A program made the position numbers and the translations under genes. From assembly GCF_000725625.1 (NCBI RefSeq), contig NZ_JOHS01000018.1:1-64000 (forward strand): DNA of 64,000 nucleotides, read 5' to 3'. Positions 1-8,801 of this stretch are shown piece after piece. The notes under the pieces were generated by a model. The model was not told the DNA's origin and searched no databases. It saw only the letters and a list, made by a program, of their open reading frames with translations. This DNA is from Streptomyces sp. NRRL F-6676. GTDB lineage: Bacteria; Actinomycetota; Actinomycetes; Streptomycetales; Streptomycetaceae. The stretch's first letter is position 1. Every line of letters begins with the position of its first letter.

Positions 1-350
1 GGCCAGGGCCTCACCCTCGGCCCCGACCGCACCTGCGACCTGCTCGCCGCCTACGGCATCCATGTGCACCGCGCCCTGCCCCCCCCCACCCCCACCACCC
101 CCCGCCTCATCCCCGCCTACCCCGCCGCCGAGCGAGCCGTCCGCGCGCTCGCGGAAGCCGTGCGGTACGCGCAGTGGCGGCGCGAGTCGGCCGAGCCGGG
201 CAAGGTGCCCGAGTACGACGACATCGACGAGAAGGGCGCCGCCCGCCTCATCGACCGATGGCTCACCGGCGGCCAGGGCCTCACCCTCGGCCCCGACCGC
301 ACCTGCGACCTGCTCGCCGCCTACGGCATCCATGTGCACCGCGCCCTGCC
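1..350 (+). repeat. In-frame direct repeat, 80 identical bases 270 bp apart
   Basis: Bases 1-80 are identical to 271-350. The offset of 270 bp is exactly 90 codons, so both copies encode the same peptide (GQGLTLGPDRTCDL...) in the same frame. After base 80 the copies diverge: the first runs into a C-rich stretch and a Pro-rich linker, the second into the ATP-grasp domain. It is either an in-frame duplication in the interdomain linker or a join error near the window edge. Confidence 0.75.
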
Positions 351-963
351 CGCCCCCACCCCCGACACCGCCGCCGAGGCCGCCCGGACGCTCGGCTACC
401 CCGTCGCCCTCAAGGCCACCGCCCCCCACCTGCGCCACCGCGCCGACCTCGGCGGCGTCCGCCTCGACCTCGCCGACGAGAGCCAGCTGCGCCGCGCCTA
501 CGCGGAGCTGACCGAACTGTTCGGCGGCCCCGAGGAGCTGCGCCCCGTGGTGCAGGGCATGGCACCGCGCGGCGTCGACACCGTCGTACGGGCGGTGATC
601 GACCCCGCCGCCGGCGCCGTCCTGTCGTTCGGGCTCGCCGGGGCCGCCTCGCAGCTGCTCGGCGACACCGCGCACCGTCTGGTCCCGGTCACGGATCGGG
701 ACGCCTCCTCGCTCGTCCGTGCGATCCGCACCGCCCCGCTGCTGTTCGGCTGGCGCGGCTCGGCCCCGGTGGACACCCCGGCGCTGGAGGAGCTGATGCT
801 GCGCCTGTCCCGCCTGGTCGACGACCACCCGGAGGTCGTCGCCGTCACCCTGGAACCGGTCGTCGTCGCCCCGCACGGCGCCGCCGTCCTCGGCGCCACC
901 GTCCGGCTCGCGCCCCCGCCCGCTCGCGACGACCTGGGCCCCCGCACCCTGCCGGTGTACTGA
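1..963 (+). CDS. Acyl-CoA synthetase (ADP-forming type), C-terminal ATP-grasp part; 5' end outside the window
   Basis: The reading frame is open from base 1 to the stop at 961-963 (320 residues visible). From about residue 120 it matches the ATP-grasp domain of acetate/acyl-CoA ligases: YPVALKATAPHLRHRADLGG is the typical nucleotide-binding start, followed by RGVDTVVRAV and a glycine-rich FGLAGAASQLLGD segment. The family ligates short-chain acids to CoA. In Streptomyces this domain usually ends a protein of about 900-1000 residues with CoA-binding and sometimes GNAT domains, so most of the protein is missing here. The linker before the ATP-grasp domain contains a duplicated segment (see repeat). 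Confidence 0.8.
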   Translation, partial: GQGLTLGPDRTCDLLAAYGIHVHRALPPPTPTTPRLIPAYPAAERAVRALAEAVRYAQWRRESAEPGKVPEYDDIDEKGAARLIDRWLTGGQGLTLGPDRTCDLLAAYGIHVHRALPAPTPDTAAEAARTLGYPVALKATAPHLRHRADLGGVRLDLADESQLRRAYAELTELFGGPEELRPVVQGMAPRGVDTVVRAVIDPAAGAVLSFGLAGAASQLLGDTAHRLVPVTDRDASSLVRAIRTAPLLFGWRGSAPVDTPALEELMLRLSRLVDDHPEVVAVTLEPVVVAPHGAAVLGATVRLAPPPARDDLGPRTLPVY

Positions 964-1049
964 CCGGTACGCCGGGGGCCCGGCGCCCGTCGAAGGGGTG
1001 GCGACGAGCGGTGCCTGGGCAGTCGGTGGGCCCCCGTAGGATGGACATC

Positions 1050-1637
1050 ATGGCCAAGACCAGTACGACGACCCAGGGGCTGCGAGCGGCGATCGAGCGC
1101 AGCGGCTACTACCCGGCCCTCGTGGCCGAGGCGGTGGAGGCCGCCGTGGGCGGCGAGCCCATCCGGTCGTACCTGGTCCACCAGGAGACGACGTTCGACC
1201 AGAACGAGGTCCGCCGGCACGTCACGGTGCTCGTCCTCACCGGCAACCGCTTCATCGTCAGCCACACCGACGAGCAGGCCGCCGACGACACCTCCCCGAC
1301 GCCGTACGCCACCACCTCGACGGAGTCCGTGAAGATCGGCCGGATCTCGTCCGTCGTGCTCAGCCGCGTCGTCGCCAACCCCGAGTCGTACAAGCCGGGC
1401 ACCCCGCCCCGCGAGGTCGTGCTCACCATCGGCTGGGGCGCGGTCTCCCGGATCGACCTGGAGCCCGCCGCCTGCGGCGACCCCAACTGCGAGGCCGACC
1501 ACGGCTACACCGGCAGCTCGACCGCCGACGACCTCAGCCTGCGGGTGAGCGAGGCCGGGGACGGCCCGGAGACGGTGGCCCAGACGCTCGCCTTCGCGCA
1601 GTCCCTCTCCGAGGCGACCGCGGACCCGGCCCACTGA
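1050..1637 (+). CDS. DUF5998 family protein
   Basis: A 195-residue soluble protein typical of Streptomyces, of unknown function. It starts MAKTSTTTQGLRAAIERSGYY and carries a conserved Cys-containing stretch near the C terminus (ACGDPNCEADHGYTG). I prefer ATG 1050 over the in-frame ATG 1041, because AGGA at 1038-1041 is spaced 8 nt from 1050 but would overlap the earlier start. Its stop overlaps the start of the next gene by one base (TGATG), so the two are probably translationally coupled. No signal peptide or membrane segment is visible. Confidence 0.8.
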   Translation: MAKTSTTTQGLRAAIERSGYYPALVAEAVEAAVGGEPIRSYLVHQETTFDQNEVRRHVTVLVLTGNRFIVSHTDEQAADDTSPTPYATTSTESVKIGRISSVVLSRVVANPESYKPGTPPREVVLTIGWGAVSRIDLEPAACGDPNCEADHGYTGSSTADDLSLRVSEAGDGPETVAQTLAFAQSLSEATADPAH

Positions 1638-2824
1638 TGGCACTGCCCGCCTGGGACGACCCCGAACCGCTCGCCCTGGAGTCCGCGCCCGTCCCCGAGT
1701 ACGGCACGGGCTCGCTCGCCGACCTGCTGCCCACCCTCGCCGCCGGCATGGGCGTACCCGGCACCGCCGCCACGATCCCCGAGCTGGCCCCGGCCGACCG
1801 CGCCTGCGTCCTCCTCGTCGACGGCCTCGGCTGGGAGCAGCTCAAGGCCCACCCCGACGAGGCCCCGTTCCTCGCCTCGCTGCTCGGCACCTCCCGGGGC
1901 GGCACCGGACGCCCGCTCACCGCCGGCTACCCGGCCACCACCGCCACCTCGCTCGCCTCCGTCGGCACCGGCCTGCCCCCGGGCGCCCACGGACTGCCCG
2001 GGTACACGGTGCGCAATCCGGACACCGGCGAACTGATGAACCAGCTCCGCTGGCAGCCCTGGGCCCCGCCCGCGCCCTGGCAGCCGTACCCCACGGTCTT
2101 CCAGCTCGCCCACGCGGCGGGTGTGCACGCCGCCCAGGTCTCCGCTCCGCACTTCGAGAACACCCCGCTGACCAAGGTCGCGCTCAGCGGCGGCACCTTC
2201 CTCGGCCGGCCCTCCGGCGAGGAGCGCATGGACCTGGCCGCCGAGCAGCTCGCCGCGGCCGACCGCGCGCTCGTCTACACGTACTACTCCGAGGTGGACG
2301 GCGCCGGCCACCGCTTCGGCATCGACTCCGACGCCTGGCGCGGCCGGCTGATGCACGTCGACGGCCTGGCCCGGCGCCTGGCCGAGCAACTGCCCCCGCG
2401 CACCGCGCTGTACATCACGGCCGACCACGGCATGGTCGACATCCCGTTCGACGAGGAACACCGCATCGACTTCGACGAGGACTGGGAGCTGCGGGCCGGC
2501 GTCGCCCTGCTCGGCGGCGAGGGCCGCGCCCGGCACGTCTACGCGGTGCCCGGCGCCCAGGAGGACGTCCTGGCCTGCTGGCGCGAGGTGCTCGGCGAGC
2601 AGTTCTGGGTGGCCTCGCGCGAGGAGGCGATCGCGGCCGGCTGGTTCGGCCCCGAGGTGGAGGACCGGGTCCGCCCGCGCCTCGGCGACGTCGTCGCCGC
2701 CGCCCGCGACGACGTGCTGCTCATCGCCTCCGAACGGGAACCGAAGGAGTCGGCGATGACCGGCAACCACGGCTCGATGACCCCGGCCGAACAGTGGGTC
2801 CCCCTGCTCGAAGTACGCTCCTGA
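1637..2824 (+). CDS. Alkaline phosphatase superfamily protein (nucleotide pyrophosphatase/phosphodiesterase type)
   Basis: 395 residues. Metal-binding motifs of type I phosphodiesterases are visible in order: VLLVDGLGWEQL (first metal Asp, about residue 62), PATTATSLASVGTG (probable nucleophile Thr near residue 100, followed by the usual G-x-HG-x-GY), YITADHGMVDI near 260, and TGNHGSMTPAEQW near 375. The family hydrolyses phosphodiester or pyrophosphate bonds; the substrate cannot be told from sequence. There is no clear signal peptide, so it is probably cytoplasmic. It is coupled to the DUF5998 gene upstream, with which it forms a conserved pair in streptomycetes (recollection). Confidence 0.8.
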   Translation: MALPAWDDPEPLALESAPVPEYGTGSLADLLPTLAAGMGVPGTAATIPELAPADRACVLLVDGLGWEQLKAHPDEAPFLASLLGTSRGGTGRPLTAGYPATTATSLASVGTGLPPGAHGLPGYTVRNPDTGELMNQLRWQPWAPPAPWQPYPTVFQLAHAAGVHAAQVSAPHFENTPLTKVALSGGTFLGRPSGEERMDLAAEQLAAADRALVYTYYSEVDGAGHRFGIDSDAWRGRLMHVDGLARRLAEQLPPRTALYITADHGMVDIPFDEEHRIDFDEDWELRAGVALLGGEGRARHVYAVPGAQEDVLACWREVLGEQFWVASREEAIAAGWFGPEVEDRVRPRLGDVVAAARDDVLLIASEREPKESAMTGNHGSMTPAEQWVPLLEVRS

Positions 2825-2877
2825 ACACCCGTCCGGTACGCTCACCGCACCTCCCACCGAAAGGCGCCCGTCCCGCC

Positions 2878-3528
2878 ATGCCCGAGCTGGTGTTCTTCTC
2901 CGGAACGATGGACTGCGGGAAATCGACGCTGGCCCTCCAGATCGAGCACAACCGTTCGGCGCGCGGACTCCAGGGCGTGATCTTCACCCGGGACGACCGC
3001 GCGGGCGAGGGCAAGCTGTCCTCGCGGCTCGGACTGGTCACGGACGCGGTCGAGGTCGAGGACGGCCAGGACCTGTACGGATACCTCGTCGAACACCTCT
3101 CCCAGGGCGGCCGCGCCGACTACGTCATCGCCGACGAGGCCCAGTTCCTCGCCCCCGAACAGATCGACCAGCTCGCCCGCGTGGTCGACGACCTCGACAT
3201 CGACGTCTACGCCTTCGGCATCACCACGGACTTCCGTTCCAAGCTCTTCCCCGGCTCCCAGCGGCTGGTCGAACTCGCCGACCGGGTCGAGGTCCTCCAG
3301 GTCGAGGCCCTGTGCTGGTGCGGCGCCCGCGCCACGCACAACGCGCGCACGGTCGGCGGCGTCATGGTCGTCGAGGGCGCCCAGGTCGTCGTCGGCGACG
3401 TCGCCCAGTCCCCCGACGAGATCGGCTACGAGGTCCTCTGCCGCCGCCACCACCGCCGCCGCATGACAGCCGCGTCCTCCCGCGCGGGCGCCCTCTCACC
3501 GGACGTGCTGCCGGTGCCCCCCGCCTGA
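2878..3528 (+). CDS. tdk: Thymidine kinase
   Basis: 216 residues; phosphorylates thymidine to dTMP in the salvage pathway. The Walker A loop GTMDCGKST spans residues 9-17. Catalytic DEAQF follows at 86-90, with Glu87 the likely base. A lasso/zinc region has CWC at 146-148 paired with Cys188 and nearby His191/192. ATG 2878 was chosen because the open frame upstream (from 2794) overlaps the previous gene and is not family-like. It ends with a short Ala/Arg/Pro tail, opposite the convergent VOC gene and a hairpin. Confidence 0.9.
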   Translation: MPELVFFSGTMDCGKSTLALQIEHNRSARGLQGVIFTRDDRAGEGKLSSRLGLVTDAVEVEDGQDLYGYLVEHLSQGGRADYVIADEAQFLAPEQIDQLARVVDDLDIDVYAFGITTDFRSKLFPGSQRLVELADRVEVLQVEALCWCGARATHNARTVGGVMVVEGAQVVVGDVAQSPDEIGYEVLCRRHHRRRMTAASSRAGALSPDVLPVPPA

Positions 3529-3551
3529 CGACTACCCCCACCACGACGGCC

Positions 3552-3576
3552 CTCCCGGCGCGCGCGCTGCCGGGAG
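3552..3576. terminator. Hairpin between convergent tdk and VOC genes
   Basis: Perfect 8-bp stem (3552-3559 pairs with 3569-3576) with a 9-nt loop, placed between two convergent genes, so it may stop transcription from both sides. There is no T-run, as is usual in Streptomyces. Just after it, an 18-bp sequence at 3581-3598 is repeated with one mismatch at 3603-3620. Confidence 0.5.
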
Positions 3577-3643
3577 TGCACGCACTTCCGGCAGGGGGCG
3601 CGCGCACTTCCGTCAGGGGGCCTTGGGGGCGATGGTGCCGACG

Positions 3644-4465
3644 TCAGCGCGGTCGCTGAAGCAGTGCGAAGAGCGCGCCCTCCGGGTCGGTGACCGTGGT
3701 GGTGCGGCCGTGGGGGCCGTCGTGCGCCGGTTCGACGACTCGGCCGCCGAGGGCCGTCACCCGCCGGGTCGCCTCGTCGGCGTCGGGTACCTCGAAGTAC
3801 GTCAGCCAGTGTGCGCCCCGGTCGCGGGGGAGGGCTTGGCCCATGCCGTGTACGGCGGCGACCGGGCGGCCGTGGCGGCGCAGGACGACGCGGTCGACCT
3901 GTTCGGCGGGGGTGGCTTCGGCGGACTCGGGGGGCTCCTCCTCGTAGCCGAAGACGTTGCGGTAGAACTTCGTGACGCCCGTGGAGTCGTAGGTCAGCAG
4001 TTCGTTCCAGGCGGGGGTACCGGGTGCCCCCGTCAGCTCCGTGCCGGCGTGGGCGGCCGGCTGCCAGATGCCGAAGACCGCGCCCGACGGGTCGACGGCG
4101 ACGGCCAGCCGGCCGGCCGCGCCCGCGTCCAGCGGGCCGACGCCCACCGTGCCGCCGCAGTGCCGCACGGTCTCCGCCGTCGCGTCCACGTCGTCCGAGG
4201 CGAAGTACGGCGTCCAGGCCACCGGCAGCTCCCGGTCGGGCGGCAGCTGTCCGATGCCGGCCACCTCACGGCCGTCGAGGAGTGCCCGTACATACGGGCC
4301 GAGTTGCTCGGGGCCGGGCCGGAACTCCCAGCCGAAGAGTTCCCCGTAGAACTCCTGGGTCGCGGCCGTGCCGTGCACCATCAGGCTCACCCAGCAGGGC
4401 GTGCCGGGTGCGGGGCGGGCGTGCGCGGTGCCGTTCGGGTCGGCCGGCCGGCTTGCCTCGGTCAT
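3644..4465 (-). CDS. VOC family protein (double glyoxalase-like)
   Basis: 273 residues with two tandem vicinal-oxygen-chelate domains, about residues 25-140 (PCWVSLMVHGTAATQEFYGE) and 148-273 (PAWNELLTYDSTGVTKFYRN). The second ends DPEGALFALLQ, a typical VOC closing strand. Such proteins include dioxygenases, glyoxalases and resistance proteins; the substrate is unknown. ATG 4465 was chosen, with GAAGAGAG upstream; a GTG six bases further upstream (4471) is also possible. It converges with tdk and diverges from the sulfurtransferase gene. Confidence 0.75.
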   Translation of the reverse strand: MTEASRPADPNGTAHARPAPGTPCWVSLMVHGTAATQEFYGELFGWEFRPGPEQLGPYVRALLDGREVAGIGQLPPDRELPVAWTPYFASDDVDATAETVRHCGGTVGVGPLDAGAAGRLAVAVDPSGAVFGIWQPAAHAGTELTGAPGTPAWNELLTYDSTGVTKFYRNVFGYEEEPPESAEATPAEQVDRVVLRRHGRPVAAVHGMGQALPRDRGAHWLTYFEVPDADEATRRVTALGGRVVEPAHDGPHGRTTTVTDPEGALFALLQRPR

Positions 4466-4787
4466 GGTCACTCTCTTCTCGGCCCCTTGGCGGTGGCCGG
4501 TCCGCTTCGCCTGCGTGCGGTCTGTCGCGGTCGCGCCGGCGCACGCTTCGTGCCGATGGTCGCACCGCGGGCGGCGCGTCCCGTGCCGGGCCGCGCCGTC
4601 GTCGGTGCGTCACCGCGGGGGACGTTCCGGGGTGCGGTGTCCCGTCCGTTGCCGGGCGATGCCCGCGCGGTGACGATCAGCGGTACGGATGGTGTCCGTT
4701 CCCGTACGCCGGGTGATCGGAACCGTCCGGCGGGAAGGGTAGCCGGATCGGGACGACGTGGCCAGCCCGTGCGGGAGGATGGGGGCC
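4466..4787. promoter_or_regulatory. Divergent intergenic region, VOC / sulfurtransferase
   Basis: 322 bp between two divergent genes, presumably holding both promoters. I saw no convincing -35/-10 pair, strong palindrome or small gene. Longer open frames extend into it from both sides but have no family similarity. Confidence 0.4.
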
Positions 4788-5690
4788 ATGAACCCCCTCA
4801 TCTCCGTATCCGAGCTGGCCGATCTGCTGATCGAGCAGCCCGCCGGTCGCCCGGCGGGCCGGCCGGCGGACCAGCGGGCGGGCTCCGCCGCGCCGCCCGT
4901 GCTGCTCGACGTCCGCTGGCAGTTGAGCACCGCCAGGGCGTCGGGGCAGGCCCCGTTCGACGGCCGCGCCGCCCACGCGGCGGGACATGTGCCGGGCGCC
5001 GTCTACGTCGACCTGGACGCGGACCTGGCCGGGCCGCCGGGACCGGCCGGCCGGCATCCGCTGCCCGACGTCGAGCACTTCGGCGCGGCCATGCGCGCCG
5101 CCGGTGTCTGTGCCGGTCGCCCCGTCGTCGTCTACGACGGCGGCCAGGGCTGGGCGGCGGCGCGCGCCTGGTGGCTGCTGCGCTGGGCGGGACACCCGGA
5201 CGTGCGGGTGCTGGACGGCGGGATCGCCGCCTGGGACGGGCCGCTGGAGACCGGCACCGGGACACCGGAACCCGGCGACTTCCGGCCGCGGCCGGGCGCG
5301 ATGCCGCTGCTCGACGCGGACGGGGCGGCGGCGCTGGCACGCACCGGACTGCTGCTCGACGCGCGGGCGGGGGAGCGGTACCGGGGCGAGGTGGAGCCGA
5401 TCGACCCGGTCGGCGGCCACATCCCGGGCGCGGTGTCGGCGCCGACCACCGAGAACACGACGGCGTCCGGCACGCTGCTGCCCGCCGCCGAACTCGCCGA
5501 CCGCTTCAAGGCGTTGGGCGTGACGGAGGGCACGGAGGTCGGCGTGTACTGCGGCTCCGGCGTCTCCGCCGCGCACCAGGTGCTGGCGCTCGCCGCGGCG
5601 GGCGTCCCGGCCGCGCTGTACGTCGGCTCGTGGTCGGAGTGGAGCTCCGACTCGGGCCGCCCGGTGGCGGTGGGCCCGGACCCGCAGTAG
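4788..5690 (+). CDS. Sulfurtransferase, tandem rhodanese (thiosulfate/3-mercaptopyruvate type)
   Basis: 300 residues with two rhodanese domains. The N-terminal one (about 5-155) lacks a catalytic Cys; the C-terminal one (about 170-295) carries VGVYCGSGVSA, with Cys255 as the sulfur-accepting residue. The CGSGV(S/T)A loop is typical of the mercaptopyruvate/thiosulfate sulfurtransferase group, which passes sulfane sulfur to cyanide or other thiols in the cytoplasm. ATG 4788 follows GGGAGG at a good distance; ATG 4779 abuts the site and GTG 4758 lacks one. An Arg-Pro-Ala-Gly repeat near residues 20-32 is an odd low-complexity insertion. A strong hairpin follows. Confidence 0.85.
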   Translation: MNPLISVSELADLLIEQPAGRPAGRPADQRAGSAAPPVLLDVRWQLSTARASGQAPFDGRAAHAAGHVPGAVYVDLDADLAGPPGPAGRHPLPDVEHFGAAMRAAGVCAGRPVVVYDGGQGWAAARAWWLLRWAGHPDVRVLDGGIAAWDGPLETGTGTPEPGDFRPRPGAMPLLDADGAAALARTGLLLDARAGERYRGEVEPIDPVGGHIPGAVSAPTTENTTASGTLLPAAELADRFKALGVTEGTEVGVYCGSGVSAAHQVLALAAAGVPAALYVGSWSEWSSDSGRPVAVGPDPQ

Positions 5691-5714
5691 GTGCAGCACA
5701 GTACGAAGGCATGA

Positions 5715-5748
5715 GCAGGGCCCGTACCGGAAGTGGTACGGGCCCTGC
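5715..5748. terminator. Strong bidirectional hairpin terminator
   Basis: A perfect 14-bp stem (5715-5728 with 5735-5748) around a 6-nt loop, 25 bases after the sulfurtransferase stop. sepH converges from the other side, ending at 5970, so the hairpin can serve both genes. Confidence 0.75.
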
Positions 5749-5969
5749 CCGCGCTTGACGATCCGTCAGGTGCGGGGTGAGGGGCGGTCAGCCGGAAATC
5801 GACCCGCACACGAACGTGGCTGCCGATGGGTGCGGTTGACTCACTGTCGGTGACGTCGGTGACGGCCCCCGCCGGTGATCGGTGTCGCCCCCGGAAGGCC
5901 CGGGGCCGAGCCCGAGAAGGCCCGGGGCCGGCACCGGAACGCCCGGCGCCGACCCGGCGCCGCTCCGGT

Positions 5970-6995
5970 TCATTCCTGCTTCTTGCGCCGCGTGCCGAAC
6001 ACGATCTCGTCCCAGCTCGGCACGGCCGCCCTACGGCCCGGACGGACGCCGTCCGCCTCGGCCTGCCGGTCGGTGGAGCCGATCAGCCGGTCGCGATGGC
6101 TGGTCACCGAGCGCGGCATCAGCACGTCCGCGTAGGCCGAACCGGCCGAGGCCGCGGGCGCCGGGGGCTCCTCCGCGGCGGGTTCGTCGGCGGGTTCGTC
6201 CTCCGTCTCGGCGGGCGGCTCCGGGACCACCAGGTCGCCCCGGAAGCTCGGCACCGCCTCCAGCAGGCTGGTCAGCGAGTCCCGCTCGCCCGCGCTCTCC
6301 CCGTCGGGCTCGGAGATCTGCGCGGGCAGCACGGGCCGGTCCAGGGCGCGGTCCAGCGGACGGTCCCGCGGCAGCCGGGCGATCCGCGGCACGAACGGGA
6401 AACTCGGCTCGGGCGCGGCGAGGTCGTCGGACTCGCCGATCAGCGAGCGCGCCTCGTCGTCCACGGCCTGGACGAGCCGGCGCGGCGGGTCGTAGGTCCA
6501 GCTCGCGGAGTGCGGTTCGCCCGCGACCCGGTAGACCAGCAGGACCTCCCAGGTGCCGTCGTCCCGGCGCCAGGAGTCCCACTGGATGGTGTCCTTCTCC
6601 GCGCCGCGCAGCAGCAGCCGCTCCTGCACGGCCTCGCCGAGCAGCGGACCGGCGTTCTCGCCGGGGCGGCGGACCGGGGTCTTGCGGGCCCGCTCGGCCA
6701 TGAAGGCGCGCTCGGCCAGCACCGGGCCCTCGAACCGGCGGACGCGGTCGACGGGGATCCCGGCGAGCTGGGCGACCTCCTCCGCGGAGGCGCCGGCCCT
6801 TATACGGGCCTGGATGTCACGGGGGCGGAGGTGGCTCTCCACCTCGATCTCGATCTGGCCGAGGCGGGGACGGTCGCCGCGCACGGCGGCGCGGAGCCGT
6901 TCGTCAATCGGAAGCGTGTACTCCGTGCTGTCCGCAGCCTTCAGCACCAGCCGTGTGCCGTCATTGGAGACGGCCACGACACGCAGTTCGGGCAT
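5970..6995 (-). CDS. sepH: Cell division protein SepH
   Basis: 341 residues. The N terminus MPELRVVAVSNDGTRLVLKA and the following DUF3071 domain (to about residue 165) match SepH of Streptomyces, which binds FtsZ and stimulates its assembly in sporulation and vegetative septa. The domain includes a helix-turn-helix-like stretch (ASAEEVAQLAGIPVDRVRRF). The C-terminal half is acidic and Pro/Ala-rich, probably disordered, ending in the conserved basic tail (VFGTRRKKQE). ATG 6995 is preceded by GGGAGG at 7 nt; the open frame extends upstream to 7082 but without family similarity. Confidence 0.92.
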   Translation of the reverse strand: MPELRVVAVSNDGTRLVLKAADSTEYTLPIDERLRAAVRGDRPRLGQIEIEVESHLRPRDIQARIRAGASAEEVAQLAGIPVDRVRRFEGPVLAERAFMAERARKTPVRRPGENAGPLLGEAVQERLLLRGAEKDTIQWDSWRRDDGTWEVLLVYRVAGEPHSASWTYDPPRRLVQAVDDEARSLIGESDDLAAPEPSFPFVPRIARLPRDRPLDRALDRPVLPAQISEPDGESAGERDSLTSLLEAVPSFRGDLVVPEPPAETEDEPADEPAAEEPPAPAASAGSAYADVLMPRSVTSHRDRLIGSTDRQAEADGVRPGRRAAVPSWDEIVFGTRRKKQE

Positions 6996-7409
6996 GGGGA
7001 CCTCCCGGGTGGTGCCTGCCGACGTCACGTGCGTCGCTGCTTCCGCTAGTCGAGTGTGGCCTGCCCGGGTGCAGCCTGCCACAACCTTGCCGAGTTGCCC
7101 GGCGTGTCGGGCGCGGGCCCTGGAACGCCGTTATGGCACGGTTACCTGATCGCAACGCTGAGTGACGAGCTCAGTCACTCTGTGCAACGCACTCTCCCTC
7201 CCGGCGGTCCAGCACGGTCCCGGACACCCTGATGGGACCCGGGACCCAGGGCTCGCAACAGTACTCCATTCGGACCACCTTCGTGGATCACCACGCCGTC
7301 GGACTTCTCGGAAACCGTGTGCCGCAACGGTGTGCTTCCACGGCATGCTCCGAGTCCGGCGGCCGGGTGGTCCGGCGGTCCGGCGGCCGGGGGTCCGGCA
7401 GCCAGGTGT
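6996..7409 (-). promoter_or_regulatory. Upstream region of sepH with an inverted repeat
   Basis: 414 bp without a convincing gene. A 7-bp inverted repeat, GAGTGAC at 7160-7166 and GTCACTC at 7174-7180, surrounds a GAGCTC core about 165 bp upstream of the sepH start and could be a regulator site. Short GGTCCGGCGG-like repeats lie near 7369-7395. Confidence 0.35.
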
Positions 7410-8801
7410 CTATCTCCCCAACACTCGCCGCAAGTAGTCGTTCTGAAACCGCCGGTCCGGGTCGAGCCGGTCCCGCAGCGCGGTGAACTCGCCGAAGCGC
7501 GGGTAGGCGGCCGCGAGGTACTCGGCGTCGCGCGTGTGGATCTTTCCCCAGTGCGGGCGCCCCTCGTGCGCCGTGAAGATCCGCTCGGCGGCGGTGAAGT
7601 ACGCCTGGTAGGGCGTGCCGCGGAACATGTGCACGGCGATGTAGGCGCTGTCCCGGCCGGAGGCGGTGGACAGCGCGATGTCGTCGGCGGGGCAGGTGCG
7701 GACCTCCACGGGGAAGCTGACCCGCAGCGGCGAGCGGTCCACCATCGCCTTCAGCTCCCGCAGCGTGTCGGCGAGGGCGGCGCGCGGAACGGCGTACTCC
7801 ATCTCCATGAAGCGCACCCGGCGCGGGGAGGTGAAGACCTTGTAGGGGAGGTCGGTGTACGTCCGCGCGGACAGCGCCCGGCTGCTGATCCCGGCGATGA
7901 CGGGGATCGTCGCGGGGACCGCGCGCCCGAGGTGGTTGACGGCGTGGAAGAGGTGGTTGGAAAGGAACTCGTCCTCGAACCAGCCCTTGACCGCGGGCAC
8001 CGGCCGGCGCGGGCCGGCGCTGCGGTTGTTGCGCTTGGTGTTGGTGTTGCCGGTGTGCGGGAACCAGTAGAACTCGAAGTGCTCGTTCTCCGCCCAGAGC
8101 TGGTCGAATTCGGACAGAACCCGGTCCAGTGGCATCGGTTCCTCGCGCGCGGTGAGCAGGAAGACCGGCTCCACGGCGAAGGTGACCGCGGTGATGATGC
8201 CGAGGGCGCCGAGCCCGATGCGGGCGGCGGCGAACACGTCCGGGTTCTCGTCCGCGGAACAAGTCAGCACCGAGCCGTCGGCCGTCACCATTTCGAGTGC
8301 CCTGATCTGGGCGGCGATCGACCCGGACTCGCGGCCGGTGCCGTGGGTGCCGGTGCTGGTCGCGCCGGAGACCGTCTGCTCCATGATGTCGCCCATGTTG
8401 GTGAGCGAGAGCCCCTCGCGCGCGAGGGCCTCGTTCAGGCGCTTGAGCGGGGTGCCGGCCTCGACGGTGACCGTGCCGGCCGCGCGGTCGATCTCCCGTA
8501 TCCCGGTCAGCAGCTGCGGGCGCACCAGGACGCCGTCGGTGGCGGCCACCGAGGTGAAGGAGTGACCGGTGCCCACCGCCTTGACGCGCAGCCCGTCCTC
8601 GGCCGCGCGGCGCACCGCGGCGGAGAGCTCCTCGACCGAGGCCGGGGCGACCTCGCGGGCGGGCCGGGCGGTGACGTTGCCCGCCCAGTTACGCCACGGG
8701 CCGGTCCTCCCCGTCCCGGTGCCGACCGGGCCGGCCTTCCTCGGGCCGTTCCCCGTGCCGCCGCTCCCCGTGCCGTTCTTCCCGCTCGCTGTGGTGCTCA
8801 T
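7410..8801 (-). CDS. FAD-binding oxidase, D-arabinono-1,4-lactone oxidase/aldose oxidase family
   Basis: 463 residues. After a 45-residue Gly/Thr-rich leader, WRNWAGNVTARPAR opens the family. The FAD-binding PCMH domain follows (VKAVGTGHSFTSVAATDG, then SGATSTGTHGTG where flavin is bound), then the ALO domain (FEFYWFPHTG; HWGKIH near the C terminus). Relatives oxidise sugar lactones or alditols using O2. ATG 8801 has GGGAGGGG upstream. This start makes the gene overlap the 3' end of the MFS gene by 113 nt in another frame, which is unusually long. Confidence 0.82.
   Translation of the reverse strand: MSTTASGKNGTGSGGTGNGPRKAGPVGTGTGRTGPWRNWAGNVTARPAREVAPASVEELSAAVRRAAEDGLRVKAVGTGHSFTSVAATDGVLVRPQLLTGIREIDRAAGTVTVEAGTPLKRLNEALAREGLSLTNMGDIMEQTVSGATSTGTHGTGRESGSIAAQIRALEMVTADGSVLTCSADENPDVFAAARIGLGALGIITAVTFAVEPVFLLTAREEPMPLDRVLSEFDQLWAENEHFEFYWFPHTGNTNTKRNNRSAGPRRPVPAVKGWFEDEFLSNHLFHAVNHLGRAVPATIPVIAGISSRALSARTYTDLPYKVFTSPRRVRFMEMEYAVPRAALADTLRELKAMVDRSPLRVSFPVEVRTCPADDIALSTASGRDSAYIAVHMFRGTPYQAYFTAAERIFTAHEGRPHWGKIHTRDAEYLAAAYPRFGEFTALRDRLDPDRRFQNDYLRRVLGR

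Noticed and set aside
5893..5960. GAAGGCCCGGGGCCG repeats after sepH as a mobile element end
   Set aside because: Only two short copies in a GC-rich spacer; no inverted ends, target duplication or transposase.
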